From: JAKZVK01 sp965261065
GTDB taxonomy: Bacteria; Acidobacteriota; Terriglobia; Bryobacterales; UBA6623
DNA length: 64,000 nucleotides
NCBI GenBank assembly: GCA_965261065.1
Contig: OZ253444.1
Span: forward strand, 5,022,001 to 5,086,000
Direction of reading: 5' to 3'
This document shows, piece by piece, positions 55,390 through 63,872 of this stretch. The position numbers and the translations under genes were made by a program. The number at the start of each line of letters is the position of its first letter. Positions within the stretch are counted from its first letter, which is position 1. A model generated the notes under the pieces. The model was not told where the DNA came from. It saw only the letters and a list, made by a program, of their open reading frames with translations, and did no database searches.

Positions 55390-57054
55390 CCAGGATTTCC
55401 ATTTTGGCCCTGGCACGGCCACAGTATACACCCGCTCCGCTCCGAACAGCACGTCCTTTCACGCTGAACCCTGCACATCACCTCTGCTGGTAGTCGCCAG
55501 AGCTGGTTCGACCGCTCACAGTCGTTGATTGAGCGGCTTGAACGGCGCTCCGGCCGACACTGCTCCTTGCGAAACCTTTTGGAGCCAAAAGCTGTTGATC
55601 CTCACTCCGGCAATGCTACCCACTCGGCAGCGGCAGCGCCCAGATCTTGTGCAGCATGTCGCCGAACAGCCGCCGGTTCAGATGTCCCTCCGCCAATAAG
55701 AGCCAGTAATACCGCGCGTGCTTGACCAGCCGACCGCCGGTCTTCATCAACCTGTGTTGCAAGCTCGTCAGCGACCAACTCTTGATTCGCTGCGGAAGCC
55801 CCAGCCGCCGCCAAAGATTGCCCAGGTTGTAGGCCAGCACGCTCAGTTGCAACCGCACTTCGTTGGCCCGAAATCGATGGCACGACAATCGCGTCCAGTG
55901 CGTCGCCTGCTTGCCTTCCTTGATCCACTGTTCCGCCGTGCCGCGCTTGTTGTAGAAGCGCACCACCGAGCGGCTCGGCAAGCTCATGCTCGTCACGATG
56001 AATCCGACGCGCGGGAACAGCTCGCCCTGGTGATGCTCGACCTTAGCGACGATCCGCCTCGCCTGCGACCAACTCTCCGCCTGATAGCGAAAACTCTTGT
56101 AGCGCACCAAGGGCTTGCGGGAAGGCCTTCCCGGCGGGCGAAACAGGATGTCTTCGATCTCCAGCTCCAAGCTCTTGTTGGCCGGAATGCGAATGGCGTA
56201 CTGTACTCCGCGTTCCTCCGAAGCCTCATAAACTTCCGGCTTCGCAAAGGCCGCATCGCCCCGGAAGGCGACCTGCTTGCCCGCAGCCTGTTGGCGCTCG
56301 ATCTCCGGCAACAAGAGCTCATTCCAGTCCTCGGCGCTGTGCACGTTGCCTGGACGCAGCTTGGCAGCGAGGCAATCACCATGACCGTTGAACAAAAGCA
56401 ACGGGTGGTAGCAGACCGACTCGAAGTGTCCGTTGTAGGCACTGCCTTCCTGTTGGCCATGGACCGGACTCTCGGTGGAGTCCAGGTCCAGAACGACCCG
56501 CTCGGCGTCGTCGAACGCTTCCGCTTGCCCGACCAGCTCTCGGTTCAGCGCCATCAGCCCCAGCAGGTTCTCTTCGCTCGCCAGCATCTCCGTCTCGAAA
56601 CCGTGCAGCGTCGAGGTCAAGGCCGCACCGCGATCCCAGATCTTCTGCGAACCGATCAGCCGAAACGTCGGATCGATCGAAACCCGCTCGGCGTCGTTGA
56701 GGTCCTCGTAGCCGGCGAGTCGGCTGTAAACCGACTGCCGCAACAGATCAGCGAGCGTGAACTGCTTGTTTGTGCCTTGCCGGGAGTCGCTGAGATGCTC
56801 GTCAATCAGTTCTCCGAGACCGAGCCGTTCGTCCAGTTCGCGAACCGAAATCAGGCCACCGTCGGAAGTGACGTGCGATCCCTGGAAATCGGCTTTGAGA
56901 AGTCCATTGAAACTTAGCTGGAATGGCTTGGTTTGTTTTTCACCCATTGGGTGTTGGCCTCCATGGCGTCCTCATCGGGCTCTAGCCCCTATGAATAAAG
57001 ACGCTCAAGGCCGCTGGAAGGTCGGGATGTCAAACATCAAATTGAAAATGCGGG
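55390..57054 (-). mobile_element. IS1380-type insertion sequence, copy gamma (1665 bp)
   Basis: Ends as in copy alpha. The 5-bp duplication TTGAA is at 55385-55389 and 57055-57059. Its insertion into the giant surface gene is proven by the restored reading VVSYF-KGPAGTN across the junction. Confidence 0.92.
55616..56947 (-). CDS. IS1380-family transposase, copy gamma
   Basis: Intact 443-residue transposase almost identical to copy alpha but with GAA where alpha has TAA. DDE motifs VVLDLDSTESPVHG, GDAAFAKPEVY and KRGTAEQWIKEGKQ are present. Likely competent and a possible source of copy alpha. Confidence 0.9.
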   Translation of the reverse strand: MGEKQTKPFQLSFNGLLKADFQGSHVTSDGGLISVRELDERLGLGELIDEHLSDSRQGTNKQFTLADLLRQSVYSRLAGYEDLNDAERVSIDPTFRLIGSQKIWDRGAALTSTLHGFETEMLASEENLLGLMALNRELVGQAEAFDDAERVVLDLDSTESPVHGQQEGSAYNGHFESVCYHPLLLFNGHGDCLAAKLRPGNVHSAEDWNELLLPEIERQQAAGKQVAFRGDAAFAKPEVYEASEERGVQYAIRIPANKSLELEIEDILFRPPGRPSRKPLVRYKSFRYQAESWSQARRIVAKVEHHQGELFPRVGFIVTSMSLPSRSVVRFYNKRGTAEQWIKEGKQATHWTRLSCHRFRANEVRLQLSVLAYNLGNLWRRLGLPQRIKSWSLTSLQHRLMKTGGRLVKHARYYWLLLAEGHLNRRLFGDMLHKIWALPLPSG

Positions 57055-57579
57055 TTGAAATAGCTCACGACGGCCGGTGTTCGTGACCCGCCTTCGGGAA
57101 CCACCGTTCCGTCCGCTCCCAAGAAGTCGAGCTTCACCGCCCACCGCGCCAGAGGGGCCGCAGCGCCGGCGACGGCGTACGAAACCGTGCGCCCGCCCGC
57201 CTCGGAGGGCTCCCCAGCGCGCCCCGTCAGTGCATACGTGACGCCCCACGGCGTAAAGTACACGCTCGTCTCGCGCCCCGCCAGGTAGTACGAGACCTGC
57301 TCATCCATCTGCCCACGGTTTTCAACGAAGTGGAGTGGGAAGGAATGGGAAAGGGCGCCCACCGACCCACTGCGGGGTTCGATCGAGTCTGGCCGAGAGT
57401 CACCCGCCGGAGAGGGAAGGACTCCCATCCCAATGACGGCGACCAAGCCGAGCGCGATGGCCCATCGGCAGCAGCCACGATTTCGAAACAGTTTTATGAG
57501 ACCCACGAGACCACGAAACCCACGAGAAAAAGGATGGTAGCACAGAATGGTCTGGGAAGCGCAAGTGCTGCTCCCTCGA

Positions 57580-57860
57580 TGTCGTAGCCCAATAGAAGTG
57601 TCCCCCTCGGTAGCCCAGTAGAAATGTCCCATTGCGCGCTAAGTTCTTAAGCTCATTCGCCTTGTTGAACCGAATGCTGTTCTCACGGCGGCGAGGGAGC
57701 AGTCAAGGGCGGGCCCGTAGGGCTTGGCTTCGCGGACCCTTGACGGGTACCTCGGCGTCGCCATCATCAGTCTCCAAGGCGAAGGGGCCAGCCACAATCC
57801 TGCTCCAGAGGGGACATTTCTATTGGGCGCAAAAGGGGACATTTTGATTGGGCTTCAACA
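57580..57860. mobile_element. 281-bp MITE-like miniature relative of the ISNCY element
   Basis: The ends TGTCGTAGCCCAATAGAAGT and (complement) TGTTGAAGCCCAATCAAAAT match those of the 1598-bp ISNCY element, including a second internal motif GCCCAATAGAAATGTCCC at each end. It is flanked by a perfect 17-bp duplication AAGTGCTGCTCCCTCGA (57563-57579 and 57861-57877), the same length class as the large copies. The 170-bp interior has no transposase. It was probably moved by the ISNCY transposase. Confidence 0.85.
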
Positions 57861-57887
57861 AAGTGCTGCTCCCTCGACCTCATGAGA

Positions 57888-58124
57888 TCAGAAGCGCAGC
57901 GGTCCGAAATAGAAGAACAGCAACACTTCAAACCGTGCCTGCTGATCCCGCTGCTCTCGATGCTCCATGAGATACCGTTGAATTGCGCAATGTAGTTCGG
58001 CAACTGCCTGATCGACTGATGCGGCGCGCAGCTTTACGGGCAGGTGGACGCATTCGGCCACGAACTCCTCGCCGTCGGGGTAGGCTTGGGCCTGAATGAT
58101 AAACTGGCGGTTCCGCGGGGTCAC
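57888..58124 (-). CDS. HicB-like small protein
   Basis: A 78-residue protein with the HicB-type half-fold FIIQAQAYPDGEEFVAECVH, LPVKLRAASVDQAVAELHCA, as in orphan HicB/UPF0150 proteins. The C-terminus is a short hydrophobic stretch (FEVLLFFYFGPLRF), not the HTH of antitoxins. No HicA toxin is visible next to it. The start is a GTG without a good ribosome binding site. Confidence 0.55.
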   Translation of the reverse strand: MTPRNRQFIIQAQAYPDGEEFVAECVHLPVKLRAASVDQAVAELHCAIQRYLMEHREQRDQQARFEVLLFFYFGPLRF

Positions 58125-58180
58125 GGCTTCGGGGTGAACTTCTAGCGTACCCGTTTCGTCGCGACGATTTTGATATCGAT

Positions 58181-59350
58181 ATGCCGATCGATCACAGCCG
58201 CGTCCGCGAGCAGTTCCCCATCCTGACCGAGTGGGCCTATCTCAACGCCGCCAGCTTTGGGCCCTTGCCTGCGTGCGCCGTCGAAGCCGTCGAGGCGCAC
58301 TACCGGCGCCGCAACGAAAAGGCTTGCCTCGACTTCCTCGACTGGTTCAGCGAGATCGAAAGCATTCGAGCGCGAGCCGCCGCGCTGGTCGGCGCGGATG
58401 CCGATGATATCGCGTTCGTCCCCAACTGCGGCACGGCACTTTCGTGGCTGATGAACGGCATCGACTGGAAGCCGGGCGACCACATCTTGAGCCTGTCGGA
58501 CGAGTTCCCGAACAACCTCTACTTCGGCGAGATCCTCAACTCGCGAGGCGTTTGCTTCACCGCGGCTGCCGTACCCGAGGGGCGTTTCTCGGCCGACGAG
58601 TTTCTGGGACAAGTTACCGGTCGCACGCGCCTGGTATTGCTCAGCGCGGCGAACTACTCGACCGGGTTGCGGCCGCCGCTCGAACCCATCGGCGCGGCCC
58701 TGCGAGAACGCGGCGTGCTGCTCTACGTCGATGGAACGCAAAGCGTGGGGGCCCTGCCGACCGACGTCGAAAGCGCCCGCATCGACATGCTGGCCGTCCA
58801 TGCCTACAAGTGGCTGTGCTCGCCGACGGGGATCGGCTTCGCCTACGTGCGTCCCGCGGTGCGCGAGTGGCTCGAGCCGAGCGTGTATAGCTGGCGCAGT
58901 CACCGCAACTGGCGCGACGTCGACCATCTGCACCACGGCGTCCCCGAGTTACCCGACGAGGCCACAAAGTACGAGGGCGGGGGTCAGAATTTCGGCGGAT
59001 TGTTCGCCATGGGCGCCGTGCTCGGTTGGCTGGAAACGCTTGGGGCTCAGGAGGTGGAGGGTCGCATTGAGGAGGTGGCCTCGGCGACCCGTGATGTTCT
59101 TCGCCGCCACGGCGCCACGCTGCTCTATGACTTGCACCCGCACTACGACTCGCCAATCATCGCGGCCAAGTTTCCACGGAAGGACGCGTCCGCTCTGGCG
59201 GTTGAGCTGCAGCAGCGGCGGATCGCCGTAGCCGCCCGCAAGGGCAACCTGCGGGTGTCGCCGCACTTCTTCAATAACCAGGACGACCTGGAGCAGTTGG
59301 ACTCGGCGTTGACAGAGATCTTGGGGAGTAGGCAGGGTAGGTTCGCTTGA
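58181..59350 (+). CDS. Class V aminotransferase (PLP enzyme)
   Basis: A 389-residue fold-type I PLP enzyme of the cysteine desulfurase/isopenicillin-epimerase group. The PLP lysine is in VHAYKWLCSPTGIGFAYV and the cofactor aspartate in LLYVDGTQSVGALPTDV; the N-terminus has AYLNAASFGPLP. The C-terminal FRKDAS/RKGNLRVSPHFFNN region is typical. The specific reaction cannot be told from motifs: it lacks the cysteine loop of clear desulfurases. It stands alone, with no sulfur-carrier genes nearby. Confidence 0.8.
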   Translation: MPIDHSRVREQFPILTEWAYLNAASFGPLPACAVEAVEAHYRRRNEKACLDFLDWFSEIESIRARAAALVGADADDIAFVPNCGTALSWLMNGIDWKPGDHILSLSDEFPNNLYFGEILNSRGVCFTAAAVPEGRFSADEFLGQVTGRTRLVLLSAANYSTGLRPPLEPIGAALRERGVLLYVDGTQSVGALPTDVESARIDMLAVHAYKWLCSPTGIGFAYVRPAVREWLEPSVYSWRSHRNWRDVDHLHHGVPELPDEATKYEGGGQNFGGLFAMGAVLGWLETLGAQEVEGRIEEVASATRDVLRRHGATLLYDLHPHYDSPIIAAKFPRKDASALAVELQQRRIAVAARKGNLRVSPHFFNNQDDLEQLDSALTEILGSRQGRFA

Positions 59351-59382
59351 TCTACGTTGGCTTGCAAGTCCGAGGGGGCTTG

Positions 59383-59919
59383 CTAGACGGCCAGGCTGTA
59401 GGCCATGTAGCCGATACCCGCGCCCAGGACTGAACCGGCAACGACATCGCTGAGGAAGTGCAGTCCTAACACCACCCGCGAAAGTGCCACGCTCACGGCA
59501 CAGAACAAAAGCCAGAGCATGTACGACGGGTAGAAGCAAGACAACGGCACCGTGACGGCGAAAGCCGTAATCGAATGTCCGGATGGGAACGAAAAGCGAT
59601 CCGGTGGAACGAGATCCTTCCAGCGGATCGGGGCGATGTTGCACGGCCGCTCACGATCGAACAGCCGCTTGAGAATGAGGAAGATCGAAATGCCCGCCAC
59701 CACCGCCAGCGACAGAACCCACATCGCCTCGTAACGTCGGTTTCCGCCAAGCCACAGAATGGGGATCGCCAGCGCGGCCCACAACCAGCCGTCGCCGGCC
59801 CGGCTGGAGGAGGTCATCCACAGCCGCACCCAACGTGGCGGAGACCAGCGGCTGAGCGCCATCATCAAGCTGCGGTCCCGTCGCTCGACGAAGTCCACAA
59901 TCCGAGTTGAACCGAGCAT
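59383..59919 (-). CDS. PAP2-family membrane phosphatase
   Basis: A 178-residue integral membrane phosphatase. The three PAP2 motifs are visible: KRLFDRERPCN, PSGHSITAF and SRVVLGLHFLSDVVAG, which supply the acid-base and nucleophile histidines. Several hydrophobic segments (LWAALAIPILWLG, WVLSLAVVAGISIFLIL, YPSYMLWLLFCAVSVAL) cross the membrane. Such enzymes dephosphorylate lipid phosphates, for example undecaprenyl pyrophosphate. The ATG at 59919 is preferred over a TTG at 59934. ISNCY copy 4 inserted about 70 bp upstream. Confidence 0.8.
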   Translation of the reverse strand: MLGSTRIVDFVERRDRSLMMALSRWSPPRWVRLWMTSSSRAGDGWLWAALAIPILWLGGNRRYEAMWVLSLAVVAGISIFLILKRLFDRERPCNIAPIRWKDLVPPDRFSFPSGHSITAFAVTVPLSCFYPSYMLWLLFCAVSVALSRVVLGLHFLSDVVAGSVLGAGIGYMAYSLAV

Positions 59920-59951
59920 CCTGGAGGCGGGCAAGACACCCGCTCGACTAA

Positions 59952-59960
59952 ATCATAGCA
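59952..59960 (-). promoter_or_regulatory. Extended -10 promoter candidate for the PAP2 gene
   Basis: On the minus strand TGCTATGAT fits an extended -10 (TGN-TATGAT) 33 bp before the ATG. The IS target duplication (59975-59991) covers the place where the -35 would be. The end of the IS also supplies TTGACA, but 35 bp away, too far to pair with this -10. Confidence 0.35.
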
Positions 59961-59991
59961 TCTGCTTCGCGTCAGGTCCGTCGAGGTTCTT

Positions 59992-61589
59992 TGTCAACGC
60001 CCAATAGAAATGTCCCCCTCGGTAGCTCGATAGAAGTGTCCCCTTGTGTTTCTTGTTCGTAGGAGAGATATCGTCGTCGTCGGGGCTGTGGAACTGTGGG
60101 AATCGCGTAGCGATTTCCAAGGGGCGGTGGGAAGGGTGGAAAACCATCCACCGCTCCTCGAACCCGGTACTGCTGCCTCGAGAGATTTTCCACGCTTTCC
60201 ATCCGACCCGGCATTTCCACAGCCCTCTTATGTATTCGCAGCCCGTTTTTTCCGTAACACAGCTCGCTGCCAGGGGTGGTCCGCCGCCGGCTTGCGCCCG
60301 CCCTCCGGACGCTGCTGTGGTGCTGGTTTCGTCCGCAGCTGTGGCGTCGGCGTGGCGATCACGTCGTGCTCGATCTCGTGCCCGTCAAACCTCACCTGCA
60401 AGCTCTCATCGCGCCACTGTTGGACCGTCACCCGTGCCCCCGCCCCCACGCCCTGGTTGCGTTTCGGCTTCAACTGCAAACAACGATTCTCGAAACGCAC
60501 CACCCGGTCGTTGCTCACCACCCGTTCGTACTCGCAACAGAACACCCCTCGCAGCTCGGTGCCGCGGGGGAGCGCCTGGTGAAAGTCCGCTGCCGCCGCC
60601 GGCTCACAGGCGAAGCGCTCGTTGTGCTCGGCCAGGTACTCCTCGTCGAGATAACGGTTCGCCGCCTCGTACTCGACGATCCCGCGCAGCCGCATCTTCT
60701 TGATCAGGCGGTCTTGGTGCGTGCCGTGATGGCGCTCCACTCGGCCCTTGGCTTGCGGCGAGGAAGCCGCCATGATCGTAATGCCGAGCTTGGCACACAT
60801 GCGCCCGAACTGCGTCTCGGGCTTGATGCCTGCCAGCGCTTCCCGCGACGTCGGCTGGCGCTGGTAGACGTTTTTCCAGTCGCAGTACAACGCCTTGGGA
60901 ACGCCGTGTTGACGTACCCAGGCTGCGAGCAGATCGGCCGCGGCCCAGGTCGTTTCCTGGTCCGAGAAACGGCACAGCGCCACACCGGTCGCGTCATCGA
61001 CGAAGTTCATCAGACAGGCTTTCGGGCCGCGTTCTTCCAGCCAGTGGTGGTGCGAACCGTCGAGTTGAATCAGCTCGCCGAAGTGCGCTTTGCGTTGGCG
61101 CCGGGTGCGATGCGGTTGGCGCTTGCGACGGCGGCTCCACAGACCCGCGGCGAGCATCCAGCGCCGCAGTGTTTCGCGCGGCACTTCCAGGCCGTGGTCG
61201 GCTGCCAGATGTTCCGACGCCAGCGTCGGCCCGAAGCGCTCGTGCCCCTCGCCCGCATAGTTCTCGCGCACCAACTCGAGAACCTGCTGGCGTCGCTTCT
61301 GATCGGCTCGGTTCGAAGCACGGCCGACGTTACCGTGCACCAAAGCCTTGGCCCCGCCCGCACGGTAACGCTTCTTCAGACGCTTCGCATGGCGGTAGCT
61401 GACCTCCAGCAGCTCGGCGGCTTCGGTCAACTTCAGTTCTCCTCGTTTCACTCGGCTCAGCACTTCGCCGCGCCTCAACTCCTTGGCACTCATCCATGTC
61501 CTTCCCACTCTCGGCTCCTCCTTCGGAGCCTCAGAGTAGGGGACATTTCTATTGGGCACTCAAGGGGACATTATCATTGGGCTTCAACA
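59992..61589 (-). mobile_element. ISNCY/IS1202-type insertion sequence, copy 4 (1598 bp)
   Basis: Same ends and length as copies 1-3. The target duplication is 17 bp, GGTCCGTCGAGGTTCTT (59975-59991 and 61590-61606). Confidence 0.93.
60228..61508 (-). CDS. IS1202/ISNCY-type DDE transposase, copy 4
   Basis: Intact 426-residue transposase with D150, D210 and E258; GTG start at 61508 preceded by AAGGAGGAG. The open frame extends 17 codons further because this copy lacks the upstream stop, but the same start is assumed. It differs from copy 2 by one residue near the C-terminus. Confidence 0.9.
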   Translation of the reverse strand: MGRTWMSAKELRRGEVLSRVKRGELKLTEAAELLEVSYRHAKRLKKRYRAGGAKALVHGNVGRASNRADQKRRQQVLELVRENYAGEGHERFGPTLASEHLAADHGLEVPRETLRRWMLAAGLWSRRRKRQPHRTRRQRKAHFGELIQLDGSHHHWLEERGPKACLMNFVDDATGVALCRFSDQETTWAAADLLAAWVRQHGVPKALYCDWKNVYQRQPTSREALAGIKPETQFGRMCAKLGITIMAASSPQAKGRVERHHGTHQDRLIKKMRLRGIVEYEAANRYLDEEYLAEHNERFACEPAAAADFHQALPRGTELRGVFCCEYERVVSNDRVVRFENRCLQLKPKRNQGVGAGARVTVQQWRDESLQVRFDGHEIEHDVIATPTPQLRTKPAPQQRPEGGRKPAADHPWQRAVLRKKRAANT

Positions 61590-61678
61590 GGTCCGTCGAG
61601 GTTCTTACGTAGACAATGGTAAGCAGCAGGTTCATGCGTTGCCGCGACTGGGGCCTGGCTGCATCGCGAGCAAACCGC

Positions 61679-63379
61679 TCAGTGTGATCGCGGGTCCGTC
61701 GGGCCGAGGTCCGGGTCCTGGCCGCGATGGAAGTGCCGGCCCATGAGGTACTTGATCTCCAGCTCGACGTCGCGCAAGTGGATCCGCGGAAGCACGTCAG
61801 GGTCGCTCTTGTTGAGCGTGACCTCGAGCTTGTTCTTGCCTTGGACCGGCCAGTCGCCCGGGCCGAGTTTGTAGATGAACCAGTATCCCGAGCCCGGACG
61901 ATAGCGAGGCTGGCTCATGCGGTACATCTCGTTGAGTGTACGCAGCGAGGAGTCGGGAAGCGCTTTGTCATTGAGTCGGAACGTCAGCTCGTCTAACTCG
62001 GTCGTGTTCATCACGCGGAACCGCAACAGAACCTCGTGCACGCGCCCGACTTTGTGCCATCGCTCGAGGTCGTCGGAGATAGTCAAATCGAGTCGGGCTG
62101 GGTTGCCCGGGTGAAGATCGGCGGGCAACTGCATTGCCCGGCCGGGTTCGAGGCGCGGCCTTGCGTAGCGGCCCGTCGTCGTGGGCAGGTAGTATGACTT
62201 GTCCTTCGGCGCCATCACTTCGGGGTGCGGAAGCTCGCGCAGTGTCTCGTAGAATGGCGCTTGGTAGGGCCAGTAACCGAACCAGTGCGCCAGATACAGG
62301 CCGTCCACACCTTGGGACCAGTAGTTGCCCGCCGCCGCGCGCATCATCTCGATGGTCGCCTGGTGGAGTCGGTCGGAATCGACGAGCGCTTGCAGCGCCG
62401 CGTGCACTCGGCACTCGGCGCCCTCGGCCGCCTCGACCAACGGCCGCAGGTCCGAGGTCTGATCGTGCAACTCGGGCCCGCCGAAGTTCTGGCCCACCAC
62501 TACATCGACCAGCCCTTGCCCGATCCATTCGCGGACGTCGAGGCCGACGCTGTAACAGCCTTCCACGTCCGCCGGGATACGAACCACTAGCTCGCGCCCG
62601 GCTCCGCTCGCCCTCACCGCCCGGTGGACGCGCCGGATCCAGTCCGTCATGATCGTTCGGCCGGCCTCGACCTCTTTGGGATGGAAGTAATACGGCTGAT
62701 AGTTGAGCTGTAGCTCGAACCCGTCCACCGGGTAGCGGTGCAGGGTTTCCTCGATCAAAGCGAATCGCTCGTCGCGCACCTCCGGGTGCTTGAAGTCGAG
62801 GCAGGTGGCGGACGGGTGATCCGTGTCGACGTCGCCGCGGGCGCCGATTTCGAGGTGACGGTTGTTGAACCGGAACTCCGACGCACGCACGTCGACGGAC
62901 CGGTCGCGCAGACCCTGCTGGACAAGCAGGGTAGGGTAGAGCAGCATCCTCTTGGCGTGGGCGCGGTCGCAGACGATGCGCAATGGGTCGTGACCTCGTT
63001 CGATGAGATGCTTGGCGTTCTGGTGGGCGCGGCGGAAGATCACGTGGGGCCATTTCTCGACGTTGTGCCCCCACAGTTCGCCGACCTTGGTGTCGTGTAG
63101 TACCGTGCGGCCGTCGCCAAGGCAGAACATCAAGGCGTCGACCGGCGTGCCGACCAGTTCGTCCACCGCAGCTTCGTACTCCTCTTTCTGCATGGGCGGT
63201 TCGTACATGTAGATCAGCGGGTGCCGGCCGTCGTGGTAGAACATCATTCGCGGCTTGCCGGTGCTGTTGGTGGTGCTGTTGCCAGTGCTGTTAGTGGTGG
63301 CCGGCGTCGCGCCTGTCGGGGTAGCCGACGCAAGGGCACCAGCGGCTAGCCCGGTTTTTACGAAGTCACGTCGAATCAT
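61679..63379 (-). CDS. Tat-exported glycosidase-like protein of unknown function
   Basis: A 566-residue protein beginning MIRRDFVKTGLAAGALASAT, a twin-arginine signal, then an unusual Thr/Asn/Ser/Gly linker (TNSTGNSTTNSTGK). The ATG at 63379 follows GGAGGTCTCCC. The body looks like a TIM-barrel of the glycoside-hydrolase type (PVDGFELQLNYQPYYFHPKE, GRELVVRIPADVEGCYSV, GVDGLYLAHWFGYWP) followed by a C-terminal beta-sandwich (LRFRVMNTTELDELTFRLND). I cannot assign an enzyme family or substrate. Confidence 0.65.
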   Translation of the reverse strand: MIRRDFVKTGLAAGALASATPTGATPATTNSTGNSTTNSTGKPRMMFYHDGRHPLIYMYEPPMQKEEYEAAVDELVGTPVDALMFCLGDGRTVLHDTKVGELWGHNVEKWPHVIFRRAHQNAKHLIERGHDPLRIVCDRAHAKRMLLYPTLLVQQGLRDRSVDVRASEFRFNNRHLEIGARGDVDTDHPSATCLDFKHPEVRDERFALIEETLHRYPVDGFELQLNYQPYYFHPKEVEAGRTIMTDWIRRVHRAVRASGAGRELVVRIPADVEGCYSVGLDVREWIGQGLVDVVVGQNFGGPELHDQTSDLRPLVEAAEGAECRVHAALQALVDSDRLHQATIEMMRAAAGNYWSQGVDGLYLAHWFGYWPYQAPFYETLRELPHPEVMAPKDKSYYLPTTTGRYARPRLEPGRAMQLPADLHPGNPARLDLTISDDLERWHKVGRVHEVLLRFRVMNTTELDELTFRLNDKALPDSSLRTLNEMYRMSQPRYRPGSGYWFIYKLGPGDWPVQGKNKLEVTLNKSDPDVLPRIHLRDVELEIKYLMGRHFHRGQDPDLGPTDPRSH

Positions 63380-63872
63380 GGGAGACCTCCCTAGGCCGCG
63401 ACAGCCAGTGTCGCGACTCACACAGTGTAGTACCAATGGAAGCAGTACCATTAGCATCGCTCCAAGCCCGGTTGCAGCGTCTGCGGTACGGTGAAGTCGC
63501 AGGCTGTGGGAAATATAGCGACGTCGTGTGGTTACGCCCGCCGTCGCCGCCATTAACGGTTACTCCCTAACGATTACCCCTTAACAGTTACCCCTTAACA
63601 GTTGCCGCGTAGCGGACTTCGCAGGGCGACGTTGCCGGGCCGCATGCCGGGTTTCCCGCTTCCGCTTAGCGACGCTTCCGGGTACCAAAGTACCAATAGG
63701 TCCAGGCTCAGAATATACCTGAAATTGAACCTTGTCATAATCCCAGACGCCCCCTACTCTATTGTTGATCTTCGCGAATCACGTTGCCTTGACACGATCA
63801 AGCCCTGAATTCGCGGCATGGTTATCGAGCGTGCACCGTAAACCAAAGCGGGTGCGGGCACAAGGAGTTACC
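63380..63872. other. Intergenic region with short tandem repeat
   Basis: A 493-nt gap before the pilin gene. Apart from the 14-bp tandem repeat at 63553-63606 it holds no gene I can support. Promoters for the pilin and the divergent Tat protein are presumably here. Confidence 0.45.
63553..63606. repeat. Four imperfect tandem copies of a 14-bp unit
   Basis: The unit TTAACAGTTACCCC is repeated with small changes (TTAACGGTTACTCCC, TAACGATTACCCC, TTAACAGTTACCCC, TTAACAGTTGCC). It lies about 175 bp upstream of the Tat-exported gene start and 270 bp before the pilin gene. Confidence 0.6.

Larger units (their letters stand above)
51246..57506 (-). pseudogene. Giant surface protein: DUF7948, SBBP repeats, TIGR03437, cadherin-like and DUF11 domains
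   Basis: The gene starts at about GTG 57506 (GLIKLFRNRGCCRWAIALGL, a signal peptide). LHFVENRGQMDEQVSYYLAG follows, a DUF7948-type domain, interrupted by IS1380 copy gamma. Next come seven SBBP repeats (YAGYIGG, GNAYVTGET, FPTTVGPDL, DAFVAKVN), a TIGR03437-type domain (GPVSPGEIISVFGIDLGP), cadherin-like modules (VLANDIDPDGDVL) and three DUF11-like repeats (LTYTITVTNNGLNDAENVVV). A C5 run at 53679-53683 where the repeat needs C4 shifts the frame. Removing the IS, one TTGAA and one base gives 4590 nt, exactly 1530 codons. It is followed by the 1171-residue protein. Confidence 0.8.

Noticed and set aside
63553..63606. Possible CRISPR array
   Set aside because: The units are 14 bp and contiguous, without unique spacers; no cas genes in the window.
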